64,000 bases of DNA from Salegentibacter sediminis (GTDB lineage: Bacteria > Bacteroidota > Bacteroidia > Flavobacteriales > Flavobacteriaceae), in NCBI RefSeq assembly GCF_002078605.1, contig NZ_MSJR01000001.1:310001-374000 (forward strand). The letters are read 5' to 3'. The notes under the pieces are model-generated. The model was not told where the DNA came from. It was given only the letters and a program-made list of their open reading frames with translations, and did not search any database. Positions 46,505 through 54,102 of the stretch are shown piece by piece; position 1 is the first letter of the stretch, and each line of letters begins with the position of its first letter. The position numbers were made by a program, and so were the translations under genes.

Positions 46505-47827
46505 TTATTGAACATCATCCTTTTTAGGAAGGTAATAGATTTCGGCGCGTTGATTTTCTTTTAAATACTCGTTGGCCACTCTCTTTATATCTTCCGGAGT
46601 TATAGATCGGTAGATTTCTATTTGTTCATTTATTAAATCGGTATCTTCATATAATACATTGTAGGTAGCTAATGATTCTGCTATTCCGGAAACACTGCTG
46701 TTTGCGTTTACGAACCGGTTTTCGAATGTATTCTGAAGTTTTTGAAACTCTCTTTCAGAGATTGTTTCATTTTGAAGTTTAACTATCTCCTCGTCAATTT
46801 CCTGTTTTAGGGTTTCTAATTGAGTGTCTCCCAATGGCAAACTCAAAACAGCGTATGCGCCGTAATCTTCAAAAGCAAGGTTTATAGCAGATACCTGTAA
46901 AGCTTGTTTTTGATCGTCTACCAGTTTTTTGTAAAGCCTCGAGGATTTCCCTCCCGAAAGGATGGTGGAAATCATATCAAGAACCTGAGCATCTTTTGCT
47001 GCCATTCCCGGCGTTCTCCATCCTAAGATAAACATAGGTAATTGAATATTAGGATCGTAAAAAGTGTCTTTTACGGTAGTGTTGATTGGCTTTTCTTCTA
47101 CCCGGGTTCTCGAGACTTGATTTCCCGAAGGAACCGGCCCAAAGTAATCTTCGATGAGCTTTTTTGTTTTATCTATTTCTATATCTCCGGCTACTACCAG
47201 GGTGGCATTGTTCGGGGCATAGTATTCATCAAAATACTCATTGAACTCTTCGAGGGTTGCCGCATCCAGGTCTTCCATATAGCCAATGTTTGGGTCTTTA
47301 TAGGGGTGCTGCGAAAAAAGATTTCGTTGGATCACCTGAAGGAGATTTCCATAAGGTCTGTTATCGTAACTTCTTCTTCTTTCTTCTTTCACCACCTCGT
47401 TTTGGGTTTCCACCCCTGTTTCGCCAATCACCGGGTGAAGCATTCTTTCAGATTCAAGCCAAAGGCCGAGTTCGAGTTTATTGGAGGGAAAGGTCTCATA
47501 GTAATAAGTTCTGTCTAGAGAGGTGGTGGCATTAAAAGAGCCTCCATTGGAATTTATTATAGACATAAACTCTCCTTTTTTAATGTTTTTGGTCCCTTCA
47601 AACAAGAGGTGTTCAAAAAAGTGGGCAAAACCTGTTTTGTCATTTTTCAGATCTTTCCCACCCACATGATACATTACAGAGGTTGAAACTACAGGCGCTG
47701 TTTTGTCCTGATGTAATATTACGTGCAATCCGTTGTCCAGGTCGTATTCGGTGAATTCAACCTCCTGGGCAACTCCTGCGGCACTAACCAGTAGAGCACA
47801 GGCAGTAAGCTTAATTTGTTTAAACAT
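46505..47827 (-). CDS. M16 zinc peptidase, active subunit
   Basis: 440-residue exported zinc protease (signal M-F-K-Q-I-K-L-T... ending G-V-A-Q). The inverted zinc motif H69-F-F-E72-H73 in G-F-A-H-F-F-E-H-L-L-F is complete, and a downstream Glu (N-E-V-V-K-E-E-R near 145) can be the third ligand. The second M16 domain follows (about 190-370). It is the first gene of the two-gene operon and with the HxxEH-less partner would form a heterodimeric periplasmic peptidase. A -7 box on the minus strand (TAATTTTG, 47941-47934) lies about 107 bp upstream. Confidence 0.92.
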   Translation of the reverse strand: MFKQIKLTACALLVSAAGVAQEVEFTEYDLDNGLHVILHQDKTAPVVSTSVMYHVGGKDLKNDKTGFAHFFEHLLFEGTKNIKKGEFMSIINSNGGSFNATTSLDRTYYYETFPSNKLELGLWLESERMLHPVIGETGVETQNEVVKEERRRSYDNRPYGNLLQVIQRNLFSQHPYKDPNIGYMEDLDAATLEEFNEYFDEYYAPNNATLVVAGDIEIDKTKKLIEDYFGPVPSGNQVSRTRVEEKPINTTVKDTFYDPNIQLPMFILGWRTPGMAAKDAQVLDMISTILSGGKSSRLYKKLVDDQKQALQVSAINLAFEDYGAYAVLSLPLGDTQLETLKQEIDEEIVKLQNETISEREFQKLQNTFENRFVNANSSVSGIAESLATYNVLYEDTDLINEQIEIYRSITPEDIKRVANEYLKENQRAEIYYLPKKDDVQ

Positions 47828-48008
47828 TTTTAGATGGTTTTTATTAATGTACGTATATAAGTATTAGAAAATACAGATTTGTTACAGAAGTTGAGTATTA
47901 ATTATGAAAACAATTCTTAAACCAGCCATATTTCAAAATTAACAAGGTGTTAAGGGAGAAACCGGTAGTTTTTTAGGAAATTTACTATCATAAAACCAAA
48001 AAAGTACT

Positions 48009-48473
48009 ATGAAAAAATTCAGTATTCCTATAAAACATGGAGTAGCCGTAGCTGCGGGTCTTATTGCTTATTTTTTAATACTTTCATTGTTTGGGGCTCA
48101 TAAATATCCGATTTTCAGCTTGTTTAATGGGGTGATAATGGCTTATGGTATGTGGGAAGCAATTAAGTATTACCGACTTTCGGCGGGAAATAAATTCAAA
48201 TATCAAAAAGGTTTTATGACCGGGCTTTTAACCGGATTCAATGCGACAATTATATTCACAATTTTCTTTGGGATCTACGCCACTGAGATCGATCCGGGGT
48301 TTAAGGATGAATTGGTGGCCATGTGGGTAGACGATTGGTTTATAAGTATTGGGATGCTTCTCTTTACCGTGGCCTTGATGGGTTTTGCTACCAGTATTGT
48401 TTTTACCCTTGCTTTTATGCAGCTTAAAAAGGATTCCTGGAACACCAAAGAAGGAAAAAAACATACATATTAA
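48009..48473 (+). CDS. DUF4199 membrane protein
   Basis: 154-residue integral membrane protein with four predicted helices (about 10-30, 35-52, 73-95, 117-140). The loop E-A-I-K-Y-Y-R-L-S-A-G-N-K-F-K-Y-Q-K-G-F (about 50-69) matches DUF4199, a Bacteroidota family of unknown function. It is a single gene between the M16 pair and rplU. A role cannot be inferred. Confidence 0.82.
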   Translation: MKKFSIPIKHGVAVAAGLIAYFLILSLFGAHKYPIFSLFNGVIMAYGMWEAIKYYRLSAGNKFKYQKGFMTGLLTGFNATIIFTIFFGIYATEIDPGFKDELVAMWVDDWFISIGMLLFTVALMGFATSIVFTLAFMQLKKDSWNTKEGKKHTY

Positions 48474-48487
48474 AAACTTTAGAAGAG

Positions 48488-48518
48488 TTTGTGAATTAAT
48501 TAATTAGAAGTATATTTG
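48488..48518 (+). promoter_or_regulatory. rplU-rpmA promoter (TTTG-N19-TATATTTG)
   Basis: TTTG at 48488-48491, 19-nt spacer, exact TAnnTTTG at 48511-48518. It predicts transcription from about 48525, giving a leader of about 48 nt. Confidence 0.75.
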
Positions 48519-48522
48519 CACC

Positions 48523-48542
48523 CGCTTGCTAAAAAGCAGGCG
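48523..48542 (+). promoter_or_regulatory. rplU leader hairpin
   Basis: 8-bp stem cgcttgct / agcaggcg (one G-U pair), AAAA loop, at the very 5' end of the predicted rplU mRNA. It may be an autoregulatory or stability element; no T run follows, so it is not a terminator. Confidence 0.45.
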
Positions 48543-48572
48543 TTTGTAAAGCATAAATCTAATAAAAACACT

Positions 48573-49064
48573 ATGTACGCAATTGTAGAGATAGCAGGGC
48601 AGCAATTTAAAGTTGCAAAAGACCAGAAGGTGTTTGTAAACCGTTTAGCGGGAGAAGAAGGAGACAGCGTTTCTTTTGACAAGGTTCTTCTTACCGGCGA
48701 TGGTGACAACATTACTCTAGGCGCCCCGGCTATAGAAGGCGCTCTTGTAGGAGCCAAAATTTCCCGTCACCTAAAGGGCGACAAAGTAATTGTTTTCAAA
48801 AAGAAAAGACGTAAAGGTTACAAGAAGAAAAACGGACACCGTCAGGCTTTAACCGAGATCGTAATTGAAAGCATTGATGTAAAAGGTGGAAAGAAAGCTT
48901 CTTCAGCTAAAAAAGAGGAGCCTAAAAAAGAAACCAAAGCCGATAAAAAATCTGAAGATTTAAGCCAGTATACTGTTGCTGAATTGAAAGAGATGGCTAA
49001 AGAAAAAGGACTTGAAGGTTATTCTTCAATGAAGAAAGCTGAATTAATTGAAGCTTTAAGCTAA
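48573..49064 (+). CDS. rplU: 50S ribosomal protein L21 with Rho_N-like C-terminal extension
   Basis: Large-subunit protein binding 23S rRNA. The start at 48573 gives the standard M-Y-A-I-V-E-I-A-G; the upstream ATG lies before the promoter-derived leader hairpin. The canonical L21 part is residues 1-103 (K-V-F-V-N-R-L, K-K-K-R-R-K-G-Y-K-K-K-N-G-H-R-Q). After a Lys/Glu-rich linker (about 108-130) comes Y-T-V-A-E-L-K-E-M-A-K and a second helix ending E-L-I-E-A-L, a SAP/Rho_N-like fold that binds nucleic acid in other proteins. Total length 163, against about 103 usual. rpmA follows by 29 bp. Confidence 0.96.
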   Translation: MYAIVEIAGQQFKVAKDQKVFVNRLAGEEGDSVSFDKVLLTGDGDNITLGAPAIEGALVGAKISRHLKGDKVIVFKKKRRKGYKKKNGHRQALTEIVIESIDVKGGKKASSAKKEEPKKETKADKKSEDLSQYTVAELKEMAKEKGLEGYSSMKKAELIEALS

Positions 49065-49093
49065 TTATTAAACTACTTAAAACCTAAAATAAA

Positions 49094-49354
49094 ATGGCAC
49101 ACAAAAAAGGAGTCGGTAGTTCCAAGAACGGTAGAGAGTCAGAATCGAAACGCTTAGGCGTGAAGATCTTTGGCGGACAAGCTGCTGTAGCCGGAAACAT
49201 CATCGTAAGACAAAGAGGTACTGCGCACAACCCAGGAGAGAATGTGTATGCAGGAAAAGACCATACTTTACACGCCAAAATAGACGGGGTGGTAAAATTC
49301 TCTAAAACAAAGAATAATAAATCATACGTTTCTATTGAACCGTTTGAAGCTTAA
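49094..49354 (+). CDS. rpmA: 50S ribosomal protein L27
   Basis: 86-residue ribosomal protein whose N-terminus reaches toward the peptidyl transferase centre. [14 protein letters not shown] is intact, with no N-terminal cleavage extension as found in Firmicutes. [12 protein letters not shown] and I-I-V-R-Q-R-G-T are standard. It forms an operon with rplU and is closed by a terminator. Confidence 0.98.
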   Translation: MAHKKGVGSSKNGRESESKRLGVKIFGGQAAVAGNIIVRQRGTAHNPGENVYAGKDHTLHAKIDGVVKFSKTKNNKSYVSIEPFEA

Positions 49355-49378
49355 TTAGCTTTGCTTTAGAACAATATC

Positions 49379-49410
49379 AAAAGCCTTTTCGGAAACGAAG
49401 AGGCTTTTTT
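49379..49410 (+). terminator. Terminator after rpmA
   Basis: Stem aaaagcct...ttcg / cgaa...aggctttt closed by a GAAA loop, followed by seven T, about 25 bp after the rpmA stop. Confidence 0.92.
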
Positions 49411-49441
49411 TGTATCTTTAAGTGAACCAACCGATTAAGTG

Positions 49442-49810
49442 ATGAAATACATTACAATATACCGTACTAAGGATATCACAGAAGTTTCTGGGATTAAAGA
49501 GATCTTTGTTAGAGAGAGCATAGATTTTAAAATACTCGATACAGAAACCTCACCTGAAGAAGCCGATACAGGCCTTAAGGCTGCAGAGAGCCAGATTCAG
49601 GTTGAAGAAAAGGAGAAGAAAAGAGCCGAAAGTATTCTTACCCAGCACGGCTATTCTGGTGTAGACCAACATTTTGAAAAACCCCATGTAAGTCGTTTGC
49701 CAGATTCCAGGGCAAAACCTATGATTGGAAAATGGACTATTTTTATACTCGTAGCACTGGTGGTACTTATCGCCATCATTTTATTTACCTGGTTTATGAT
49801 TCCTGAATAA
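49442..49810 (+). CDS. Small tail-anchored membrane protein, DUF2007-like
   Basis: 122-residue protein from the ATG at 49442; a GTG directly before it (49439) is in frame and would add one residue. The N-terminal region (about 1-75) has a beta-alpha pattern Y-I-T-I-Y-R-T-K-D-I-T-E, F-V-R-E-S-I-D-F-K-I-L-D and an alpha-helical E-E-K-E-K-K-R-A-E-S, reminiscent of DUF2007 signal-transducing proteins. A single C-terminal helix (about 99-119, I-F-I-L-V-A-L-V-V-L-I-A-I) anchors it in the inner membrane. Function unknown. Confidence 0.7.
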   Translation: MKYITIYRTKDITEVSGIKEIFVRESIDFKILDTETSPEEADTGLKAAESQIQVEEKEKKRAESILTQHGYSGVDQHFEKPHVSRLPDSRAKPMIGKWTIFILVALVVLIAIILFTWFMIPE

Positions 49811-49813
49811 AAA

Positions 49814-49845
49814 AATCCCTTCTGAATTTCACTTCAGAAGGGATT
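49814..49845 (-). terminator. Terminator for ahcY
   Basis: Perfect 13-bp stem (49814-49826 / 49833-49845) with 6-nt loop; on the minus strand a T run follows (complement of ataaaaaa). It is about 42 bp past the ahcY stop. On the plus strand it sits just after the small membrane gene but lacks a T run. Confidence 0.85.
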
Positions 49846-49886
49846 ATGTTGAAATAATTGATTCCCGTCTTCACGGGAATGACACT

Positions 49887-51203
49887 TTAATATCTGTAAT
49901 ACTCCGGCTTAAATGGACCTTCTACCTCCACCCCAATATATTCGGCCTGATCTTGGTTTAGCTCGGTTAATTCTACTCCAATTCTTTCTAAGTGAAGTTT
50001 AGCAACCTTTTCATCCAGATGCTTCGGAAGCATGTAAACTTCATTTTTATACTTGTCGGCGTTTTTCCAAAGCTCGATCTGGGCTAAAGTTTGGTTGGTA
50101 AATGAGTTACTCATCACAAAACTTGGGTGGCCTGTGGCGCAACCAAGATTTACCAGACGACCTTCAGCTAAAAGAATAATGTCTTTTCCGTTAACTGTGT
50201 ATTTATCTACTTGTGGCTTGATCTCATCTTTGGTATCACCGTGATTGTTATTCAACCAGGCAACATCAATTTCGTTGTCGAAGTGGCCAATGTTACAAAC
50301 GATGGTTTTGTCTTTCATCGCTTCAAAATGCTCGCCTCTAACGATGTCTTTATTTCCTGTGGTAGTGATCACGATATCAGCTTTGCCAACTACGGTCTCC
50401 AGTTTTTTCACTTCAAAACCATCCATCGCGGCCTGCAGGGCACATATTGGATCAATTTCGGTAACGGTTACAATAGCTCCGGTGCCTTTAAAAGAAGCTG
50501 CGGTACCTTTTCCCACATCCCCATAACCACACACCACAACGCGTTTCCCGGCCAGCATAACATCGGTAGCGCGACGAATGGCATCTACCGCGCTTTCACG
50601 ACATCCGTATTTGTTATCAAACTTAGATTTGGTCACCGAATCGTTCACGTTTATTGCCGGCATAACCAAAGTGCCGTTTTTCATTCTTTCATAAAGTCTA
50701 TGAACCCCGGTAGTTGTTTCTTCTGAAAGTCCGCGGATGCCTTTGGCAAGCTCGGGATATTTATCAAAAACCATATTGGTAAGATCGCCCCCATCATCAA
50801 GGATCATATTTAAAGGCTCGCGTTCTTCACCGAAAAACAGGGTTTGCTCGATACACCAGTTAAATTCTTCTTCGGTCATTCCCTTCCAGGCATAAACCGG
50901 GATTCCGGCAGCGGCAATTGCTGCAGCAGCCTGGTCCTGGGTAGAGAAAATATTGCAGGAACTCCAGGTAACCTCGGCGCCAAGGGCAACCAGGGTTTCA
51001 ATGAGTACTGCGGTTTGAATTGTCATATGTAAACAACCGGCTATGCGTGCCCCTTTTAAAGGTTGTTCGTCTTTATATTCTTCACGGAGTGCCATTAGTC
51101 CCGGCATTTCGGATTCGGCAAGTTCTATCTCTTTTCTTCCCCAATCGGCAAGGGAAATATCCTTAACTTTATAAGCGGTATAAGGCACTGTTTTAGTCGA
51201 CAT
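49887..51203 (-). CDS. ahcY: Adenosylhomocysteinase
   Basis: Hydrolyses S-adenosylhomocysteine to adenosine and homocysteine with NAD, keeping methylation reactions going. I start at 51203 (M-S-T-K-T-V-P-Y), which lies after a -7 promoter box; the longer frame to 51296 extends upstream of that promoter and overlaps the divergent gene. The 438 residues have the NAD-binding G-Y-G-D-V-G-K-G near 230, H-M-T-I-Q-T-A near 60, and C-terminal K-P-E-Y-Y-R-Y, the family ending. It is monocistronic. Confidence 0.97.
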   Translation of the reverse strand: MSTKTVPYTAYKVKDISLADWGRKEIELAESEMPGLMALREEYKDEQPLKGARIAGCLHMTIQTAVLIETLVALGAEVTWSSCNIFSTQDQAAAAIAAAGIPVYAWKGMTEEEFNWCIEQTLFFGEEREPLNMILDDGGDLTNMVFDKYPELAKGIRGLSEETTTGVHRLYERMKNGTLVMPAINVNDSVTKSKFDNKYGCRESAVDAIRRATDVMLAGKRVVVCGYGDVGKGTAASFKGTGAIVTVTEIDPICALQAAMDGFEVKKLETVVGKADIVITTTGNKDIVRGEHFEAMKDKTIVCNIGHFDNEIDVAWLNNNHGDTKDEIKPQVDKYTVNGKDIILLAEGRLVNLGCATGHPSFVMSNSFTNQTLAQIELWKNADKYKNEVYMLPKHLDEKVAKLHLERIGVELTELNQDQAEYIGVEVEGPFKPEYYRY

Positions 51204-51239
51204 ATTATTATATTTGAATATTAGCAATTTTTTGTCTCG

Positions 51240-51247
51240 CAAAAATA
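51240..51247 (-). promoter_or_regulatory. ahcY -7 promoter box
   Basis: TATTTTTG on the minus strand (exact TAnnTTTG), 36 bp upstream of the ahcY ATG at 51203. The -33 element is not clear. Confidence 0.5.
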
Positions 51248-51268
51248 AGGAATCTATAACAAACCTAC

Positions 51269-51913
51269 ATGCCACTTTACAAAACAATAACAGCAAACCC
51301 TCATACTAAAGTCTTCATTTGGAAGGTGGAAGAAGATTTCAATGAGCTTAGTGAGGGGATACAGCTCACAGAACATTGCCAAAGCAGGGTAGATGGAATG
51401 AAATCTGAAATTCATCGCCGCGGGTTTATGAGTATACGCCATCTGTTGGCTGAAGTTGGGTATGTAGATTCCGACCTTTACTATGATAAACTCGGAAAAC
51501 CCCATCTGAAAGACGGGAAAAATATCTCTATCACCCATTCCTTTAATTTCACCGGTATTATTGTTAGCGATGAAAAAGTTGGGATTGATATTGAAAAACA
51601 ACGAGAAAAAATTCTTAGAATTGCCAATAAATTCACACCTCTTAAGGAGTATCATACCCTGGCGAACGAAGATGCCTTAATTCGTAAACTTACCATTGTA
51701 TGGGGTGCTAAGGAGTCTGTTTATAAAATGTATGCCGAACCCGGTTTGGGCTTTTTGCAACATATCAACGTTACCGATTTCGATTTTGATGATGCCAAAA
51801 CCACCGCAAAAGTTTTATTTAAAGGAAAAAAATCTTTTTATGAAATGGAGTTCCTGGAATTTGAAGGCTTTACCTGTGTTTATGGTTGGGTTACTAAGGC
51901 AATAGAAAACTGA
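51269..51913 (+). CDS. 4'-phosphopantetheinyl transferase superfamily protein
   Basis: 214-residue Sfp-type enzyme that transfers phosphopantetheine from coenzyme A to carrier proteins. The metal-binding V-G-I-D-I-E motif (about 109-114) and W-G-A-K-E-S-V-Y-K (about 146-154) are both present. S-I-T-H-S-F also fits the CoA-binding segment. Its carrier protein is not in the window. The GGGP synthase gene starts 4 bp after its stop, so the two are translated together. Confidence 0.92.
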   Translation: MPLYKTITANPHTKVFIWKVEEDFNELSEGIQLTEHCQSRVDGMKSEIHRRGFMSIRHLLAEVGYVDSDLYYDKLGKPHLKDGKNISITHSFNFTGIIVSDEKVGIDIEKQREKILRIANKFTPLKEYHTLANEDALIRKLTIVWGAKESVYKMYAEPGLGFLQHINVTDFDFDDAKTTAKVLFKGKKSFYEMEFLEFEGFTCVYGWVTKAIEN

Positions 51914-51917
51914 TTTA

Positions 51918-52622
51918 ATGCTGAATTTTTACCGGCATATCGAGACGGCAGTCGCCGAAAACAAAAAACTACTCGCTATTCTTATTGATCCCGATAAATT
52001 TGAGGAAAACGGGACTGAAGCTTTCCTAAAGAGCATTCCCGAAAATACCTCTCACATTTTCGTTGGTGGGAGTACGGTAGAAATTAATAAAACTGAAAAA
52101 ACCGTAAAAGCAATAAAAGACAGCACTCAGTTGCCGGTATTTCTGTTTCCGGGAAATCATAATCAGATTGCAGGAGACGCCGATGCCATCTTATTTCTCA
52201 GTTTAATCTCAGGACGAAATCCTGAATACCTTATAGGGCAGCAGGTGAAATCGGTGGCAAAATTAAGGGAGATCAAACTCGAAATTATTCCAACTGGTTA
52301 TATTTTAATAGACGGGGGCAATGAATCGGCTGTTCAAAGGGTAAGTAACACCGAGCCCATACCACAAAACGAGATACATACTATTGTGAATACTGCACTT
52401 GCCGGTCAGTATTCAGGAAAAAAACTAATTTACCTGGAAGCAGGTAGTGGAGCGAAGATTCCGGTTTCTGAAGAAATAATAGCAGCAGTAAAAAAGGCTA
52501 TAGATATCCCCTTAATTGTGGGAGGTGGTATCTGTACCCCGCTACAGCAGCTGAAAGCCTATGAGGCCGGTGTAGATATGTTGGTTATGGGGACGCATTT
52601 TGAAAAAATGAAAGCAGATTAA
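51918..52622 (+). CDS. Geranylgeranylglyceryl phosphate synthase family protein
   Basis: 234-residue TIM-barrel prenyltransferase predicted to join a polyprenyl diphosphate to glycerol-1-phosphate, the ether-lipid reaction known from archaea; group II members are found in Bacteroidota. I-L-I-D-P-D-K-F (about 22-29) holds the metal Asp, F-V-G-G-S-T-V (about 50-56) is a phosphate loop, Y-L-E-A-G-S-G-A and G-G-G-I-C-T-P (about 196-202) complete the site. The chain length and end product in this organism are unknown. Confidence 0.92.
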   Translation: MLNFYRHIETAVAENKKLLAILIDPDKFEENGTEAFLKSIPENTSHIFVGGSTVEINKTEKTVKAIKDSTQLPVFLFPGNHNQIAGDADAILFLSLISGRNPEYLIGQQVKSVAKLREIKLEIIPTGYILIDGGNESAVQRVSNTEPIPQNEIHTIVNTALAGQYSGKKLIYLEAGSGAKIPVSEEIIAAVKKAIDIPLIVGGGICTPLQQLKAYEAGVDMLVMGTHFEKMKAD

Positions 52623-52657
52623 TTGGTTTCCCTTCGACATTACTAACTTCAAAGCTT

Positions 52658-52665
52658 TAAATTTG
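52658..52665 (+). promoter_or_regulatory. Possible -7 box for YkoF-PnuC genes
   Basis: TAAATTTG (exact TAnnTTTG) 32 bp before the ATG at 52697, without a clear -33 TTG. The preceding 74-bp gap has no terminator and no riboswitch. Confidence 0.4.
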
Positions 52666-52696
52666 GCTTCAATTTGCGACTAAATAAATCAAAAAG

Positions 52697-52957
52697 ATGA
52701 AAATTTCAGTAGAACTTACCCTGACTCCTATTCAGGATAATTTTGAGCCTGCGATCATAAACTTCATTAAAAAAATGAGAGATTCAGGATTAACAGTAAA
52801 AGAAAATCCGTTGAGCACTCAGGTTTATGGGGATTATGATGAGGTGATGGCATTGCTAAATTCAGAAATAAAAAATGCTTTCGAAGCCATTGACCGCGGC
52901 CTGTTGTATATGAAAATTGTAAAATCTGACCGCAGCGATTATGCAGCCGATTTTTGA
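52697..52957 (+). CDS. YkoF/MTH1187-type thiamine-binding protein
   Basis: 86-residue protein with the ferredoxin-like fold expected of the YkoF/MTH1187 group, some of which bind thiamine or its pyrimidine part. Visible pattern: start K-I-S-V-E-L-T-L-T-P-I, helix F-I-K-K-M-R-D-S-G-L-T-V, then N-P-L-S-T-Q-V-Y-G-D-Y-D-E-V. There is no signal peptide, so it acts in the cytoplasm. Its 3' end overlaps pnuC by 17 bp, tying it closely to transport. Confidence 0.82.
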   Translation: MKISVELTLTPIQDNFEPAIINFIKKMRDSGLTVKENPLSTQVYGDYDEVMALLNSEIKNAFEAIDRGLLYMKIVKSDRSDYAADF

Positions 52958-53573
52958 TTTTTTCTTTGACCAGTACTCGGGTTACCCCACACTATTTATT
53001 ATTCTTGAGATCATTGCAGTGATCTTTGGTTTTTTATCGGTATGGTATTCCAAGCAAAATAACATCCTTGTATATCCTACGGGGATTGTAAGCACCCTTA
53101 TTTTCGTTTATTTACTTTGGCAGTGGCAGTTGCTGGGGGATATGATGATTAATGCCTACTATTTCTCAATGAGTATTTACGGTTGGTATATTTGGACTCG
53201 TAAAGTTGATGCAACCCATTTTACCCCAATTACCAATACCACCAAAAAGGAGAACTGGCAAAGCCTTTTTATCTTCCTTGGGACGCTTATTTTTGTATTT
53301 GTGGTTTACGAGTGGTTTGATAAATGGAATAACTGGACCGCTTATGTAGATACCTTAACAACGGCTATTTTCTTTGTGGGAATGTGGCAAATGGCCAAAA
53401 GGAAGATTGAAAACTGGATATTCTGGATTATAGGAGATATCATTTCGGTGCCCTTATATTTTTATAAGGGGCTTACCTTCACGGCAATTCAATATTTTGT
53501 ATTTACAATAATCGCAATATACGGTTACACAGCATGGCAAAAACACTTGCGCAACGACCTACGTCCGTCTTAA
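52941..53573 (+). CDS. pnuC: PnuC family transporter (probable thiamine transporter, PnuT)
   Basis: 210-residue inner-membrane protein with about seven helices. N-terminal F-L-S-V-W-Y-S-K-Q-N-N-I and S-M-S-I-Y-G-W-Y-I-W match PnuC vitamin transporters (nicotinamide riboside, thiamine, riboflavin types). The overlap with the YkoF-like gene and the presence of a TPP-regulated TonB receptor 8 kb away point to thiamine. Facilitated diffusion with metabolic trapping is the usual mechanism, so a kinase partner is expected; the next gene, overlapping by 40 bp, is a candidate. No TPP riboswitch precedes it. Confidence 0.88.
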   Translation: MQPIFDFFFDQYSGYPTLFIILEIIAVIFGFLSVWYSKQNNILVYPTGIVSTLIFVYLLWQWQLLGDMMINAYYFSMSIYGWYIWTRKVDATHFTPITNTTKKENWQSLFIFLGTLIFVFVVYEWFDKWNNWTAYVDTLTTAIFFVGMWQMAKRKIENWIFWIIGDIISVPLYFYKGLTFTAIQYFVFTIIAIYGYTAWQKHLRNDLRPS

Positions 53574-54100
53574 AGGCTGTTTTTTTTGGTCCCGAATCCA
53601 CGGGGAAGACCACCCTGGCTCAAATGCTGGCAGAGCATTTTAACTCCCTTTGGGTAGAGGAATATATGAGGGAATATCTTCAGGAGAAATGGAATTCAGA
53701 GCAAAAAATTTGCGAACCTAAGGATATGTTGCCAATCGCCCGTGGCCAAATACAGCGGGAGAATGAATTGGCAGAAAAGGCCAATAAGATCTTGTTTTGC
53801 GATACAGACCTCCTGGAATTAAAGGTTTATTCTGAAGCTTATTACAATGAATTTTGCGATCCGCAACTTCTTAAACATGCGTTAAACAACCGGTACGATT
53901 TATACTTTTTGATGTATATTGACGTTCCCTGGACTCCCGACGATCTTCGGGATAAGCCCTTTGACCGGGTTGGAATGTTTAAGCGATTTGAAGAAGCTTT
54001 AATCCTCACCGGGAAACCTTATGTGGTTTTAAAAGGTGATTTAAATGAGCGCTTCCAAACTGCAGTTTCAGAAATTAATAAACTTATAAAAAACCAATAG
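53534..54100 (+). CDS. NadR/Ttd14-like P-loop ATPase, putative vitamin kinase
   Basis: 188-residue P-loop protein of the AAA_28/NadR C-terminal type. Walker A is G-P-E-S-T-G-K-T-T with Lys25, followed by W-V-E-E-Y-M-R-E-Y (about 48-56) and C-D-T-D-L-L (about 96-101), the motifs of nicotinamide riboside kinase-like domains. The NadR adenylyltransferase half is absent. Overlap of 40 bp with pnuC suggests translational coupling, and a role in phosphorylating the transported vitamin is a reasonable inference. The 5' choice of M-A-K-T-L-A-Q is the only start that precedes the P-loop closely. Confidence 0.85.
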   Translation: MAKTLAQRPTSVLKAVFFGPESTGKTTLAQMLAEHFNSLWVEEYMREYLQEKWNSEQKICEPKDMLPIARGQIQRENELAEKANKILFCDTDLLELKVYSEAYYNEFCDPQLLKHALNNRYDLYFLMYIDVPWTPDDLRDKPFDRVGMFKRFEEALILTGKPYVVLKGDLNERFQTAVSEINKLIKNQ

Positions 54101-54102
54101 AC

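Noticed and set aside
47042-47518. 158-codon plus-strand open frame inside the active M16 gene
   Set aside because: Shadow of the conserved M16 coding strand; no motif or start context.
50211-50726. 171-codon plus-strand open frame inside ahcY
   Set aside because: Fully antisense to adenosylhomocysteinase, whose motifs are intact; no independent evidence.
51254-51655. 133-codon minus-strand open frame over the phosphopantetheinyl transferase
   Set aside because: The plus-strand frame has the V-G-I-D-I-E and W-G-A-K-E-S motifs; the reverse frame has none.
52623-52696. TPP riboswitch ahead of the YkoF-PnuC genes
   Set aside because: The 74-bp gap is too short and lacks the ctgaga and gaacctg core elements.
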